A stretch of DNA of 64,000 nucleotides from Coix lacryma-jobi var. lacryma-jobi (GCA_009763385.1 CM019831.1:116285432-116349431), one strand, 5' to 3'; positions 1 through 14,499 are shown, counted from the stretch's first letter. Made by a program: numbers and translations. The notes: generated from the sequence alone by a model not told the origin.

Positions 1-691
1 CCTACTGGACGCGTTACGGTCCAACGCTGCGCGATCTAGACTCACCTTGCTGTGTCTCACCGCTTTCAAGGTTTATCAGAGATCACGTTCACCTATACTA
101 TCTGTCGCTCATCGTTTACTCTCGACCACTTCTTCCTGTTGCAGTTCGTTTATTGATTCCTTGCTCTTTCGCAGGCAAGTAGATATGGGCTCAAGCGCTG
201 GCGACGATCCGGCGTTGCAATCCATGTCGTGATCGGCATCGTGGTTATCCTGCAAGTCATAGGTAGTCAACTCCCTGGCGGTTCATCGATGGTGCAGTAG
301 GGGCTGGCGATTCGCGAATGGTTACGTACGATGAGAGAGCAGCCATAGTTAGGTATTAACCGTTGTCTGTGTTTGGTGACGATTGGTTTAGTAGAGCTAG
401 TAGTAGGTCTCCTAGCAGATTTCGCGCTAGCAGGGTGCAGTCATTGGAGTAGGAATCTTCTGGTACGATGTAGTGTATTGGAGATGTCTGTGCCCTTTTG
501 TAAATGGGTCAGTCCGCTGGTAACTCCTATAATATCAAGGTGTGAAAATGGTGAATGGGATAGATTTGTTGGAGAGAAAGGAAAAGAGGACACTGTGATG
601 TACCAAGACTATTCACTCCGCTTTTGTCGCGCAGTGGCCAACTCGTCCCGTACCCTGCAACGTGCGAGAACGCATGGTTGGTTACCACAAT
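1..691 (+). repeat. Error-laden copy of a Tat/Grande-like 3' LTR
   Basis: This matches 40,160-40,765 with many indels. Shared landmarks are 'ttcgcaggca' before 'gatatggg', 'tctggta', 'ttgtaaat', 'atatcaaggtgtgaa', and 'ggagagaaaggaaaa' followed by 'ctgtgatgta'. The internal part of the retrotransposon is not present on this side; the window starts inside or very near the LTR. Confidence 0.65.
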
Positions 692-1883
692 AAGATTATT
701 TGTGTGAATAAAGCATGCTAAGCTATTAGTATATCTAGTCCAGTTTGGTAAAGAAGTATGTTTTGTGACAAGGTTTAGGGGTCAAATATAGAAATAAATG
801 ACGAATAACTTTTAATACTAGTAGTTAGGAGATGAAAATCATATAAATAAATTTGTCTTGAAAGTACTTTCATAAAAATACACTATAACCATTACATAAA
901 TTATTTTTAAAGAAAACGATGTTCAAAGTTTTACGTTTTTGAAGACTCGTCGCTATTTTGAAACGACTGTCTTTTACCCAAACTGGAAGATGTATTGAAC
1001 TTAGTATAAATTTATACTATTTACCGAACGAATCTCCATTACTGATCGATGAATTGTTTGTATTCAGACGGCTTGCGTGCGGATAATTTTTTCACCACGA
1101 CTATTTCTCATTTGACAGTATCTGATCAAAGCCCTTTTGTAGCAGTAACTAATCTTGCATTTGTTGAGAACAGAGTGCAACAAGTATCAACTTGTGTACT
1201 GTCTAGTAAAAAGAGGAATGAGAAATGTCTGGTGTAACTTTGTGCAGATAGTACCTTCAAAGGTGGTCCATTGGTGGAGTCAAAGTAACTGCATATTCCA
1301 CAATGCCCACTGCAAGTGCACATCTGGTGTTCCAGTAATACTCATGCATCCTCAAAAATATAAGCGCCCGATTATGAACTGGAAACTATTAAAAATATAT
1401 TTAACTTATAGATTTCTCTATCAAATTAATTAGAAATTAAATAGTTATCATTATAAAGCTATTTCTAAATATAAATAATACAAATTATTTGTATATATAC
1501 TTTCAATATAATAATAATTTTTAGATCAAAAGATAAGAAAGTTTAAATTTTGAAACTACGGTCACACCTTATTACTTAGAACCTGCTCGCAAGTACTAGT
1601 AAAGTAGCATAGGCATTTAATAGTGACGACTTTATTTAGCATAGGCGATTAATGTAATATGGAATCCGGAATAGCAAAACTACCCGCATCTACAAAATAG
1701 ATTCTATGAAGCAACCTTGATCTTAAACACAAAAGTTCCCTTATTGTGTGATCATCATGACATGATCAACTTATGTTGTTAACTATTCTAAGCTAGTATT
1801 ACTTCACTAAACCAAAATAATATATATTACTACTGGAGAAAAGGTGTTTAGTCCCTCTCAGGATAAAAATAATGTGCGTTTGA

Positions 1884-1948
1884 GATTCGAATTCAGCACT
1901 TCCGCCTATACGCATAAAATCACTACAACTACATCACACAACCCACGT
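1884..1948 (-). repeat. tRNA-like segment in a MITE, error-laden copy
   Basis: On the minus strand this reads as a degenerate version of the segment at 41,967-42,032, with the B-box-like 'TTCGAATCTC' intact. The A-box side is damaged by indels. Treat it as the noisy image of that copy. Confidence 0.4.
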
Positions 1949-2310
1949 TATATAAAACCACTAGACTACCAACCGAACTAAAGATCTTTGGTCTGAACCT
2001 AATATTTGTTCGAGACAAAAGATCTTTGGCGATCAACCAAAACGTACTTGGACTCGTCTATTAAGAACTCTTAGACGTGGGAAGTACTCGTCAGTGCAAA
2101 GATGCTATTGCGATGTTAGTCGATCGTCTTAGTGGAGTCACCGCTTGGACACACTTTCTTATTCTCGTATCAAAAGTCCTTGCATTGGATTTTGGTTGTC
2201 ACAATTCGAGAATCAAAGTGTGATGGGAATATTTATCACGATAATAGTATATTGAAAGAAATACTATGCCGTATGTACTTTCCAAAAGCTCAGTATTAAT
2301 CGATGCTTTG

Positions 2311-2815
2311 GCCTAATTTGTTATTCTAAGTTTATTATCTAAAAATAATCTTAAATTCTATAATGGTACTTAGCTACTAATAGTTTTAGAGACCACTAAA
2401 ATTTAGAGACCTTTATTATGAAAAGGTAGCTAAAAGATGACTAAAGGTATATAGATAAGCACTCTATTGAGGTCTTTAGTCTATCCGTGTCACAATACGA
2501 TGTCAGTTTTAGAAAAGCTTCGTCAAACAGGTGGAAATAATAAATCATGAATAACTTTTAAATTAGGAGTTGAAAATGTAAAATCATATAAATAAATTTA
2601 CTTCTTGAAAGACTTTTCATAAAATGTATATATATACCAATACTATGAACAAATTAATAAAGAAATACAGTGTCAAAGTCATGCTGGGAAGAACGATCTA
2701 ACCTGTTCCAAACACACTCTATGTGAATTACGGAAGGGAGTATATTGTACAAATAAATCAACCAAGATTCAGGGATCGCTGAAACTTTATAGGAGAATCC
2801 AAATAGGCCTTTATC
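2311..2815. repeat. Nested MITE pair, error-laden copy
   Basis: This is the noisy counterpart of 42,418-42,924. The outer ends 'gcctaatttgtta' and 'aaccaaat..aggcc'-like sequence and the inner Stowaway-like arm can still be followed, but the terminal repeats are degraded. Confidence 0.5.
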
Positions 2816-5800
2816 ACCCTAATGGTTATGCGTATTCTGACATTATTATCGTGGTCATCAAGAAAGATGACAGATCTACTGATGAGGTGGGAGGGGCCAT
2901 ACCCCCTCGTGCCCTCCCTCCCCCCACCCTAGCCCCCCTCCCACAGCTTGATCTCATGAGCAGCCTGCCATAAATACGCCTCTAGATAATTTTTTCTCAC
3001 GCGGTTACTAAGAGACTAGAATAAAAAGATGAGAAATTTAGCTCTCTCCAACAGCTTTCATCAGATTCATCCTTGGTTTCTAATTCAACTTAGGGCGATG
3101 TGAAACTGAGACCTTAGCTTATGTTCCAGATCGCGTTGACATGTCGCACAATATTATTATAGTTCATAAACGGATAGCTATGTGCCGCGGTTGATTGTGA
3201 TTTTTTTGCTTGGATTCCACTGATTATTTTAAATTGTCAACTGCGGTCTGGCGTTGTAGGACCCTTGCCGCTTTCCCGTTACATTCACTCTTGTGGAGCA
3301 TACCCTCACCTTACAGAAGGCCTATCATGGCCATTCCAATCCATATCGCCAGACCATCGGAATACCCTTGACCTCTATTGTGACATCATCTGAGCACCGA
3401 CGTGGGGGCACGTTGGCATTTGTTTTGTAGGATCGCCGTGAACTTTCAGAGTCGTCCTATTGAGAACCCTCCTTATTAAAAGGTGTGTTTATTTCTCATT
3501 GAGCAGAAAAATTTCACATGAAACACTTTCGTTGTTATTTAACAAACTTTATCCAATATAGATATTAACTAGCTCAAAAGATTCGTCTCGACATGTACCA
3601 TACTAAAAGTAATAATTAGTTATTTTTTATACCTATAGATTAAATTGTCTAGTGCTCATCTCAATACATTTCATGATGTAATGGTTGAGTGTGATGAATA
3701 AGAGGGTGAAAAGAGTGGAATCTAAACAGGGCTAATTCCACAGCAAAACGGGACAAACCAAGCGGTGGTTATAATTAGGGAGCAGAAAAGACAAGACACC
3801 CTGGCCCGTTGTGAAGGGCACCTGGTCAACTCTATGTAATCTAAATTTCCACGTCCCGTGAATATGCCATAAAAGCGCTAGCATTATAGTGAAATGAGAA
3901 TACATTTCTTCAGTCTCTGTGTTCGTTTACATCCTCCTTTCCATCCTCTCCAGGTACAACTCTCGCCCTCACTCGCGCAGGTTGTTATAGGGAGGTTTTG
4001 GAGGCAGAGCAAAACCTCCCTAAAGAGTATTAACATCTAATCAATTCAAAAAGATAAATTATAAATGGCATTCCTGGACAACACTATGAAAGCTAAATTT
4101 AATATCATATATATATCTATTAGCTTATTTTAAATAAGTTTTGATCAAATTGACAAAAAAAACCTATCATTCAAGACAACAATTAGTTCTGTAGTTAATT
4201 AGAAAAACGTAAAACTTGAAACCCCGAAGGCAAGAAATGAAAACGCGAACTAAAAAATCTGAGGTGCATCAGATGAACGTATATTTGTTATCAGCTATTT
4301 TTCACGAGTTGCGAACTAAGGGCCGCGATCGTTTTGTGCCAAACTGGTGAAAATTGGGCAAATCACTTAAAGCCAGAACTTTTGCATTGAAGTTGTTGTA
4401 TTTCCATATGGCTAAAGTGTCAATAATGTATCTATACAGACAGATTTGCCTCCAAAATATTTTATTTGTCATGCACGCTGGTAGGTTGGGCGCCAGCTCC
4501 CACCCCCGAAGGCATATTTGCAGAAGTTTTGTCAGGTTGAGTGGAAGAGAAATCAGTAAACTTTGTTCTTTTGTCATAGTTTTTGTCAACTATGGATCTA
4601 TTAGTAAAAAAAGAGATCAAAAAGTGTTAACTTAAGTTATTCTTTATCAATGATCACAAAACAAACCGGAATTGGTTGTTAGTGCAATCAAACACTCCAA
4701 TAGGAAAAGCCTTTCAATATCCTTCGACTTTATTTGCTATATATGAAAAAAACAAAAGTTGAATGATTCCAAAGAGGACGTCCTGACATAGTGCAGACCG
4801 TTGTCAACTTCTTCTCATTATATATTGTAATACACGACTGATCACAAGATCATTTTTAATTTCATTATGATTTGGTAACAATCACCAAAATATTTACGTA
4901 AAATGATTCGTAAGTTAACAGATGTTTTAAAATAAGTTACTAGTTTATTAAAGTATAACTTCGCTGAATAAGTGGTTTTAAGGTGAGAAAAGATTAAGTT
5001 CTTCACCGAGCGTTTGGTTGATGACCAGGGATACCGACCATCTGCAGGGCTTGCGGCAAGCATAGAGCCCACTCCAAGTCTCTCACACCTCACCTCAGCA
5101 AGCAGGAGTGGACAGCTCTGCTCTCTCTCTCACTCTAAATAGCATTTTACTCCGCGCTAGCGCCTATTCCAATAGCCCACTCACCGGCAGCAGGCACCTG
5201 CCTCTCGTTCTGCCTGCTTGCTTCATCCGCCACCGCACCTCTCGGCTCCGACAGCGGCTCGGTCAGGCATGCTGGCGCATCATTCCGCTCCCTCGGCTTC
5301 TGATTATTACTCCTGGCCGCGGTTGGCTACTTTGTCATTCTGATTCGTTGCTCGATTACCGTCGCGTGTTCTCCAACACAGCGTGTATGAAAGCAGATGC
5401 AGCAGCGACTATCGGTTTATCGGCTGACACCATTATATAACGAGGATATACTGCAGCTCGATAGTTTCTTATCCCATAGCAGTACGTAATCTCTCAACTG
5501 TTACAAACAAATGTCCGGCACGAAACGTAGGGTCCCAATTAACATTCTAGTGTCGTTGTGTCCTTGATTGATCTCCATGAGTCCATAAGATCACATCCAC
5601 TGCTTTATAATACATCGACGCCCTAGTGAGTCTGTCCACTGACTAGACATTGTACATGCATCAAGCCCAATTCGTAGAAAATAGACCATGCATCTTAGTT
5701 TACCCTGGAAAGGCTCCTTTAATTCACTGTATTTGAAGGCACATATTGATTCCTATCAGCTTGTAAGAGTTAAGACTACTGGACAGGTTATCTTCATTCC

Positions 5801-6530
5801 CTCAAATAGAACTCAAGCGAGTATCTCTCACATCGCGTCCGTACAGTTTATATTGTTTAAAAGAGAGGATAGGAAACAATAAACTGTTCGTTATGTTTTT
5901 CTTGCAGACTGATGTGAGAATATGGAGCACCGCGACGAGGACAGGCAGGTGTATCCTACACGTTCTTGAAGGGCCCCGAATGAGCAAACCTTATAATGTG
6001 CTATTTCAGGTAATATAAATATGATACAAGTTTAGCTATTACTGCATTATCCTGCAAGATTACCTCTAATATATTGCAATTATATGTACTGTACAATAAT
6101 GTCTAGCTGGAAGAATGCACTTATACCAACTTTCCCTGCAGGTGACAATTCAGTCCATCTCCTTGCTGGAGACAAATGCCAATCATCAGTATCATAATAT
6201 ATGCGAATTCTCAAACAGATCTTGACATGTTTTAACTTCCAGCAACCTGGTAGATTGTTTTGCTACACAGGAACACTTATGCATCTTCTACAAAGGGAAC
6301 AAGAATAGTGCATCACTACTGGAACGGTCAATTCATCATGGCAGACGACAGAGGCAGAAGAAGTGGCAGAATTTCATGTATACCCGAGAGAAGAATCGTC
6401 TCCATGGTAGCACAGTATATGGCAATATTTTATGAGAAATTCTTATTATAGCAATCGAAATTTATACTTATCCTTTATATACGTCGCTCCATTGAATTTA
6501 CATTCCAGCATCGTTGCCTAACTCTTTTAG

Positions 6531-6845
6531 GCCCGTTTGGATCCTTCATTTGAGAATTGAAATTTGTACTAATAAATACGTAGTATTGGTCTTGGTAATT
6601 ATAACATTTCACACCAACTTCTAAAACCTATCTCAAATTCATAGGTGGAGAGAAAATGATTTATTCTACTAGATTCACCTACTGATATTTCTATCTTTGG
6701 CAATTATAACACTTATCTTTCAACTCACTCCCCTAGCGAATATGAAACACATGAGACTCTCTATATAGGGGCAACAATGAAATATGTTGAATAGATTTTT
6801 TAAAAATGAACAATCCAAACATCTAAACCATTTTTCCCTCTCCTA
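6531..6845. repeat. hAT-like MITE, error-laden copy
   Basis: The left end 'ggcccgtttggatcctt' and right end 'ccaaacatctaaacc' are inverted relative to each other. It is the noisy counterpart of 46,701-47,012. Confidence 0.5.
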
Positions 6846-6999
6846 TATATATGAGCCATAAAGTCATTGAGCAATTTCCAGTAGACATGTTCTCTGTCCA
6901 CATTATTTAGGCCGATGCAAAAAATATTGCAAACTGCTAGCCTAAGCCCTAGCTTAGCTTTCCACAAGCATTGAGTGTTCACGTTTCAGAAAGAGCAAG

Positions 7000-7860
7000 G
7001 CAACGATCCGCGTGCCCCACGGTTTTGGAAACCAAATAAAGTCGCCGCTGCTCGGCATGCCGGGCGAAGATGCTGCGGGCGGGGGACTGTGGGAATGCCC
7101 TGCGATGGCAGCGGGACGGAGCACGGAACGCGGTGGCGGTCCACCCACGGTGACGTCGGGCAGACACGTCCCTCCGTGTCCAAGAGCGACGGGCGCGCGC
7201 CCGCGCGGAGGCACTCCGCCGCAGTCCGTGGTGTCGGGGTGTCGCCTGCGGCAGCTCGGCGAACATCAGTCGACCTCGTACTTGGTACGACGCTAATGGG
7301 GCGTGCGCCCACAGTGGTGGCGCGGCACCAGGCGCTGTCATCTTCTGCGCCGCCCCTTCCATCTCCTCGCCTCTCGGCGGTGGGCGATGTCGTCCCGAGA
7401 ACGTAAAACTCGCTCGGCCCGTGGGAACCCGCCAATGACGACGTTGTGGCTAAGTCCATATTGGTGCTGCGGCCGCTGACGGGACGCCACTGGTGTCGTC
7501 AATATTAGACTTTGAGCCAATACGTGTTGCCTGGGGATCAGGTCCTGTAGCCCTATATCTATGGATTGCCTGCGTGTCGATACGCCTCTCTCATCCGATA
7601 CCGGCTCGCTGACGTTGGGCTGGACCCGCGGCCTACGTCTCCCGGAGTCCCACCCTTCGCACACACCGGCCAACGCGCGCCGATGAGTACGACTTGCCTA
7701 TTTGGGCGAGGAAAGGAGAAGGACAGCTGCTCGATCTTTCTTTGCGCTTTGTCAGATCTCTCTCTCGTCTTCCGGAAGAGACACCGAGCCGAGAGAAGGA
7801 CACGCGCTAAGGCCATGGGCCAGATGTATTGAAGTATGGGATCACGGGTCGTTGGCGGGC
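7000..7860. other. GC-rich block in the MYB-like gene, error-laden copy
   Basis: This is a sharply GC-rich stretch in otherwise AT-rich DNA, the counterpart of 47,165-47,990. Several long overlapping frames occur on both strands simply because stop codons are rare at this base composition. I recognise no product. Confidence 0.5.
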
Positions 7861-9914
7861 ATGGCAGTTGAGTCATAAGACGAATAGTGCCCATGCTAGT
7901 GATTGTGCCTTGATAGTCGTCTGTATAGGTGTACCCCATTATGTGGAATCGTTGTAGTTTCTTGTTGGTCATGCCATCCTTAAGAAAAAAGCTCACTAGC
8001 GGGGTGAGAGGCGGAGTAGATAGAACACCATGTGAATGGGCGTTGACATGGGCGCTCAAGCACTTAGCGAATTAAGTTGTGAATTATAACTAATATGCTG
8101 CTATAGCAAGAGATGACAAATAAGTTTGAGGCAAAAGGAAATTTCTACCAAGTTATTGTTGGACAGTGTCGCCGAGCGTGATATAATTACACAACAAAAA
8201 TTAAGAAACAAAGAAAAAGATGCAAAAACATGCTTTATGTACACAATTAAATGCTTGAGAAAACTTACTATGTGTATATCGGCGTCTTCTTACTAATAAT
8301 TTAGTAATATATAATCTCTCATGATGAATCAAATATATAAAAACGCAGCTAATATATATTTTTGTTGATAAACAAATGGGTCCAATATAATTTACGGTAA
8401 CTAAACGTATCTGGTATATAATTGAATCAAAGATTGTCTGAAAAATTAGGTTTAAGTATTTCCGCAATTGCACCTTATTTGTGTCAGACTCTATCTTATA
8501 TATCATGGCTATCAACGTATGGAAATCTGGGGGGGGGGGGGGGTCAATTTTTGCAAACTTTATATGAACTAACTTTGTTGTTTCACAGACCGATGTTCTT
8601 ATGAAAGACTTTTAGTAGGAATACACAGGTACGGAACAAATAATAGCCGGTGAACAACTGTATAAGAAGTGGAGAGACTGTTACACTGAGTTCTCTAAAT
8701 TTGTGTTTGGCGATGACCTAAGTTGAAGCAGAAATTTTTCAACAGACGTCATAAGGTCAGGCATAAATTTAAGTAAGAGTAGATTAGTAAACATTGCACA
8801 CTGAAGTAAGATATTCATTTGAGATGTGGCTAATAATGTATATAATCTTAGAAAATATTTATCATGGCTCAGGACAAGTGAGAATCTATTTGAAACTTAC
8901 CAGTGGGATTTCCAATCTCATTATAAAAATTTTGGTTTTCTCTATCCTTCAAACAATAACTAGCTAAGTGACAGTTCTTTGAAATTCAAATCCTCCAGGA
9001 AATTACCACAAACGTACACTACTGGATCTTGAACCATGTTGTTGAGTGGATCAGGAAGCTGGCAAAAACAAGCCATATGCAAATAAAAAGGCACAGATAT
9101 ATATTGAAGCCACCTAATTAGTCATTGTTGTATAGGCCTCTAGATCGATACTTATCTAAAAGGGTGAGACAGAGTAGACAGCTGGTATTAATAACGAAAT
9201 GGAGGGAGAGTTTGAGATGTGGGGAAGCAATCTTGGATTACTTTTACTTTTGTCCATCCATATTCTGTTTAAAGAACCAAAACCACTCACTCTCATGATT
9301 GAGACTGCTTATATTTTGAGGTTTCAACTGAATTTAGATTGTCCTATGACTACAATACAAGATCCATCATTCACGTTCATTTCCTTTGCATGCCCTACTC
9401 ATATCGTGACACTGAGTCTTGACCAATTTACAAGCTTCACCTATGAAGTTGAGGTCCCTGAATAAAATACATTAATGGTCCAAAATACGATAAAATCATA
9501 TCATTTTCCTTAATGTAAAGCTTCAAATAATATATATATACGTCTTACACCAACTAAGAACAAATATAATGTCAAAAGAGTGTAGAAGTAGTAATCAACT
9601 AACAAATAGCAAATCTCTTGCAGCTAGCATGGTAGTAGATAGAAAGCAATGTAATAAGGGATAAAGTTTGCCAAGCAGCTGTGGAAACGTGGCCTTAATT
9701 TGTACTTAACGATGGGAGTTCATCCATTAAAACAAAACAGAATTGCAACTTGAGTCCTTTGGATATGCACAATTTATTTCTATTGAAATATAGTCATTGC
9801 CTGTAAATTTTGAGGCCTCTAGTTTAGAGTCCCTAAACCTGCCCATTGCTCTTGTAATCTAATCGGGCCTGCAATTACTTGTCGCCCATTCACAGTGCAG
9901 CGACTATGGTTGGG

Positions 9915-10815
9915 TGGACACCATAGCTTTCGCTAAACGAGAATTATCATGATGGTGTATGCTACCACAAGTAATTTTTTTTAACCGTTTACCCGAGCGC
10001 ATCACAGTGAATTTTTAAACGGTTTACCTTGTAGCATTTAACCTATAGGTCATTCTTCCAAATATAAGAAATTGGTTGTATGCTATCGAAATTCTTCTTC
10101 ATCGAGCAATAGAAAACCTCTGTACAAGGTTATAGAAATGCTGCACCGACTTGCACATATATGCAGCACATCTAATTCCGATTAATTTCTTCAAAATAAA
10201 TCTACAGCGGTCATGCAAATTGAGAAACAATTTTTGCGCATAGAGTGCTGAATTTTTTAAAAAACTTTTGAATTCAAAATGTACACTTTTAGAAAGAGTT
10301 TGTGTGAATCGTTTCATTCGAGAAAAAATCCTACAATTGCAACAATAGAACATATCAATCATTCTATTCTATCTTCATAACTGATCTCAAACAAGTTTTT
10401 GTAACCATCAAACAATTATAAGGAAATGAGATTAACGATTGAATACACATGATGGCTAAACAAAACTATATTGGTTTGCTATATAATGTGCAATATGAGA
10501 TTCGAATCAAACCTCTCGCTCCCCGCACTGAACTCACTACCACACTTCAGCACACAACCCACATTAATTAGGTATGAACGTTTTTCTTGAATCCCTCTGA
10601 AGAGACCAGACCGGTGACTAAAAGCCTTGTCCCGTGTAACACCACCCGGGACTAAAGTCACTCTTTAGTCCAGTTGTAATTACCAAACCGGTCAAGGTGA
10701 CCTGTAAGTCCTCGGTTTGTGTTACCAAACCGGGACTAAAGTCTTAGTCCCGCGCAAATTTTTTGTCGAGACTGAAAGCTCAGTTGAATGATCAATAAGA
10801 GGATTTCTACTCTAG
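9915..10815. repeat. CACTA-type MITE with 'GGGACTAAAG' repeats, error-laden copy
   Basis: This is the counterpart of 49,967-50,892. Repeated 'accgggactaaag' and its complement are present, and a damaged tRNA-like segment lies at 10,497-10,561 on the minus strand. Confidence 0.5.
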
Positions 10816-11829
10816 AAGTGACTTGTGAAAGTATATCTATTTAAAATATAGATGGAAAAGTAAAAACTTAAATTTCTATGATTGAGGTTCACATTTCTAT
10901 GACCACCTGTAACTTAGCTATTGAAGTATTATAGTGCTAAATGTAGTGTCTTATTCAAATTTGTTGAGTGCTTGCCCATCTATCGTCGCCGATCTATAAA
11001 TTCGGTGTGCTGTGTCTAACAAAAAAAGAATATAGCCAGCTCTTCTAAGTAACAATATACCACTACATGGGTACAATCCGACTTTGCCGATATGTGCGCT
11101 GCCGTCAAAGACTCTTTTGCACGATCGAAGATTTGCGGAGTGCGCACTCGGCGACGATTTAGTCGCAAAGAAATGGTCGGCAAAGGTTTCTTTGCCGGTG
11201 CCAAATGCCTTTTCCAGTCAAGTCCGCACTCGGCAAAGAAACACACTACCGTCAACTAACGACTCTTTGCCGAGTGCTGATGGCAGTCACTCGGCAAAGG
11301 ATTTTTTCTTTTTTTTTGAAAAAATCTTCGCCGAGTTAGCACGCGGCGCACCGCAAGAAACCCTGTTTATTTTTTAAAAAAATATATGTTGCCGGTGCCG
11401 ACGTCGCCAGCACTGCTGGAAAAGGATGCAGAGATGGTTAAATTTTGCCCAGTTTGCCGAGGTCAATGGCATCCTTGGCGAGTGTGAGCACTCGAAAGCT
11501 GGCAAGCAAATTTGTCTTTTTTGCTTTTTTTTTCTTTGTCACAAAAACAATATATATTAATAATTCCATGATCCATCACACATGAACAATCAATATTAAT
11601 TCAACATTCATATCCAATGATTCTATCAACACACAATCAAATAGTTATCAAATTCATGGTCCATGGATCCATCGAAAACATACATAAATCCATGCGCATA
11701 ATCCATACATACACAAATTCCGTCCATCCATTAAGGCCATTCATCAATTCAAGTCAAAAACCAACATTCCGAACCGCTACAGTAGTTACCAGTAAATCCA
11801 AAGTCCAACACATAAAGCGATCGTACTGT

Positions 11830-14106
11830 TCAACATCGCCACCCAGTGCTGAGAGCTCTGCAACAGATGCGCCCACTCCCCACCTTTGCGAAAGCCGGCC
11901 GGTGGAGACCTTGCACTTGGGCGGTCGGCACAGCACGCGCTTCCAAGAGACCAACATACCGGAAGACCCGGCTGAGGAAGGAAGCTAGGTCCACACGTAG
12001 TACGGCACAGGAGGCCTCCTGGGACCGGACACGTCCCGACTGTGGAAGGGCACCCGGAGGGTCGGGCCGAACCTGCGACTGCAAACCTCACGAAAAGCGA
12101 TTCCGTTAGTAAAAGGACCGATAAGAGTGAAAGACGAGATAAACAACTATGATATATGACTCCACCTTGGATCCGAATAGATATGAGTGCGGCGCGCGGC
12201 GGCGTCAATACTTGATGAGCATGACGTAGAGGAATCACACGACCACACCTTTAGATGTTTGAACTTCCAAAAGTGAAGCGTAGCTATCCCCGACTCTCAT
12301 ATGCGCCCATATTGGGCGGCTCCATCTCCGTGCGATGTCCTCGTCTGTCACTTGACCCCTCGTCCAACCGCAGTTGGGATCCTTGAGATACGTCTACATC
12401 TCCTCATGCACTGGGTCTATATGATACAATATTTGTCCCGCAGGATTAAACAATGCAAAAGAAAGTTGAGTAGATGACGATACATTGAAACTGTATAACC
12501 TGAAGCTGCGCCAGGTCTGCTGCCGTTGCCGTATGCATGGAGGAGCTCGTAGACCCTAGAGTACTCCTAGCCCGAATCTCGGCGAGGTTGGGGACAGAGT
12601 CCGAGGAGACTGTGCTGCTGGCCATACAGGTGACTGTGCTGCTTTCTCCTCCCAGCCTCATCAGCAGGTTCGTGTCCAGGGCGTGAGAGGTCGGATCGTA
12701 GTCCGCCCCATAGCGCTCGCGAGCCGCCCACCGTGTAACTGTTCAACTTGGTGTAGGCTGCGAGTTGGTGAACGAGTCGGACCCGTCCTCCGGGTTGTAC
12801 TGGGTTCCGGCGCGGTCTCCTTGCCTTTGTGGGCAAGGTGGTACGCACGAACGAGTTACATTCCGCGCCACCATGCGACTGGGACTGCAAGAAAGACACA
12901 GAGTTGATTGCAAGTAAGAGTATTGAGCGTTAGAATTAAAAATTAATCAGTAGAGCGTACCCATCTCTAGCATAGGCGTCGAGGCTAAGGTTGCTTGGTG
13001 GTGTGGCACCCCAGCCACTTGCAGGCGGTAGTCCGGCGCACATGTGCCTCTAGCCCACTCGCGAAAGCCACCTATCCACGATGGCCTTCCAACAATTCAT
13101 GAACTTTTGGCACAAGCAGGACAGAACTGTATGACATAAGTCAATTATGTAATATGTCAGAAGATCAATTGAAGCCTAAATATTCTTCACGCCTATTACC
13201 TGTGTATGCTCCTGGTGAGGTTGGTGCCCTCTCACGCATCTTCTCCTGGCCTGCGCCTTTGTGACCTTCTCACCCCACAAGTGGCGTGGGTAGATGATGC
13301 ATTGGATCCGCGCCTCGTGGTACATGTCCGCAAGTCGGGACTTGGCAATCTGTCCAACACTCGGTCCTCCCCGGCCCTCTCCCTGTTCGCACGTCCAGTA
13401 AAGCTACATACAGACATAGGGTACCTCTAATTATTCCAACGAATGGTATATTGAGAAATGTTGTGTGATGAAGACTTACCCAGAAGTCGGCCTTAATCCG
13501 GCCTAGAAGGGTCCCGTTTGTGCCGAGCAGGACAGCACCAAAGTGTTCCCACGTCCAGGCGGGCCGACAACCCCGACATAGGTGATGTTCCCAGGGAAGT
13601 GCCTCCTAATCAGAAGAGTCATGGTGCCATTGATATGGCGAACCTTGCCCCCTCCGCTCACACGTTCCATTGAGTGCACAAGTCATTAAGAAAAAATTGT
13701 TAGTCTGAAGTTCGATTTTCAACATGTCATATGAACAAGTAGTGATAACATCAATGGTTACTTACATGTGGCCAACGGGATCGAAACCGGATGGCGGCCA
13801 ACTGGGAGGGTTGCTGCGGGAGCTGCGAGGGCCCGTGTAGGTAGACTGCCCTCGAACCAGAGGAAGTGGAACCTCCAGCTGGGCAGGGCCACCTCATCGT
13901 CCGAAGAGGTGTGTCGCCGTGCCCTGCCGTCAGGGGTCGCGGGGGTCTCCTCGGGCGTCGGCTCTCGAGGAGGAGTCCTCTCCCCTAGGACGCCGCGGGG
14001 GCGACCGTCCTCGCTGTGGAGCTGACGCCTCTGCTAGGTCCTCGGGGTTCAGTAGCCCTCCGATAGGCGGAGAACCCCTGCGCTGTGACCGCCTTCCGCC
14101 CGACAT
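11830..14106 (-). pseudogene. Transposase_24 (Ptta/En/Spm) gene, frame-broken
   Basis: Minus-strand fragments in different frames follow the plant Ptta/En/Spm transposase family (PF03004). The likely start at 14,106 opens MSGGRRSQRRGSPP. A central exon near 13,500-13,700 shows RRHFPGNITYVG and then a tract resembling the family's 'GAVLLGTNGT..GRIKADFW'. Fragments at 12,446-12,899 show VRT, PKLNSYTV-like, MRLGG and STVSSDSVPNLAEIRARS. A proline-rich tail runs to about 11,830. Frames change every few dozen codons, which fits the read-error character of this block. In the family this protein is a DNA-binding accessory to TNP2. I cannot tell whether the underlying genomic copy is intact. Confidence 0.65.
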
Positions 14107-14499
14107 TTTGTCGAGTGCCTGCAATTACAAAGATGAAACCAATTAGCATAAATAAACGGTAAGTACTTATAAGAGATAAATTGCAAATAATAATAATAAT
14201 AAAATTTAAGTATTACATGAATTAGAAATTATCTCCACCGGCGAGTGGCTCGTGGCACTCATGTGTCGTCATCATAATCCATATTATCGTACTCAATGCC
14301 GTTTCTCGTCTCCATCGTCGTCATCACCCGCGTCCGCTCCTAACTAGAACCGCTCAAGCATTCTTAAGTCCTTGGCATTCTGCACCTCATACCCTGTCTC
14401 ATCAATGTCATTGCTTCTCCAAGTCCTCAGCGTAAAAATGTCAATGTCAAACCTTCCTTCTAGGCCCTCAGGTTGAAAGAACTCTCCGCTATATGTGTT

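Larger units (their letters stand above)
692..5100. other. Error-laden copy of MITE-rich intergenic DNA
   Basis: This corresponds to about 40,766-45,200. I see no coding sequence. Recognisable pieces are a Stowaway-type MITE at about 733-1,003, a CACTA-type MITE from about 1,829 with a tRNA-like segment (1,884-1,948), a nested pair of MITEs at about 2,311-2,815, and a hAT-like MITE at about 3,483-3,733. Frames are disrupted throughout by indels relative to the second copy. Confidence 0.6.
5387..9121 (+). pseudogene. MYB/SANT-domain gene, error-laden copy
   Basis: This is the counterpart of the gene at 45,525-49,161. The first exon appears at 5,387 ('atgaaagcagatgcagcag'), the exon ending 'gaagggccccgaat' at about 5,915-6,010, the 'gcagacgaca' exon at about 6,245-6,410, the MYB exon at about 8,588-8,790, and the terminal exon with 'tgagtggatcaggaagctgg' at about 9,000-9,121. 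Every exon holds indels against the second copy, so no frame is continuous. The errors are spread evenly over exons and introns and look technical rather than evolutionary. I would not count this as a separate gene. Confidence 0.6.

Noticed and set aside
6954..8059. Several overlapping ORFs of more than 100 codons in the GC-rich block
   Set aside because: No domain was recognised, they overlap on both strands, and the block is error-laden.
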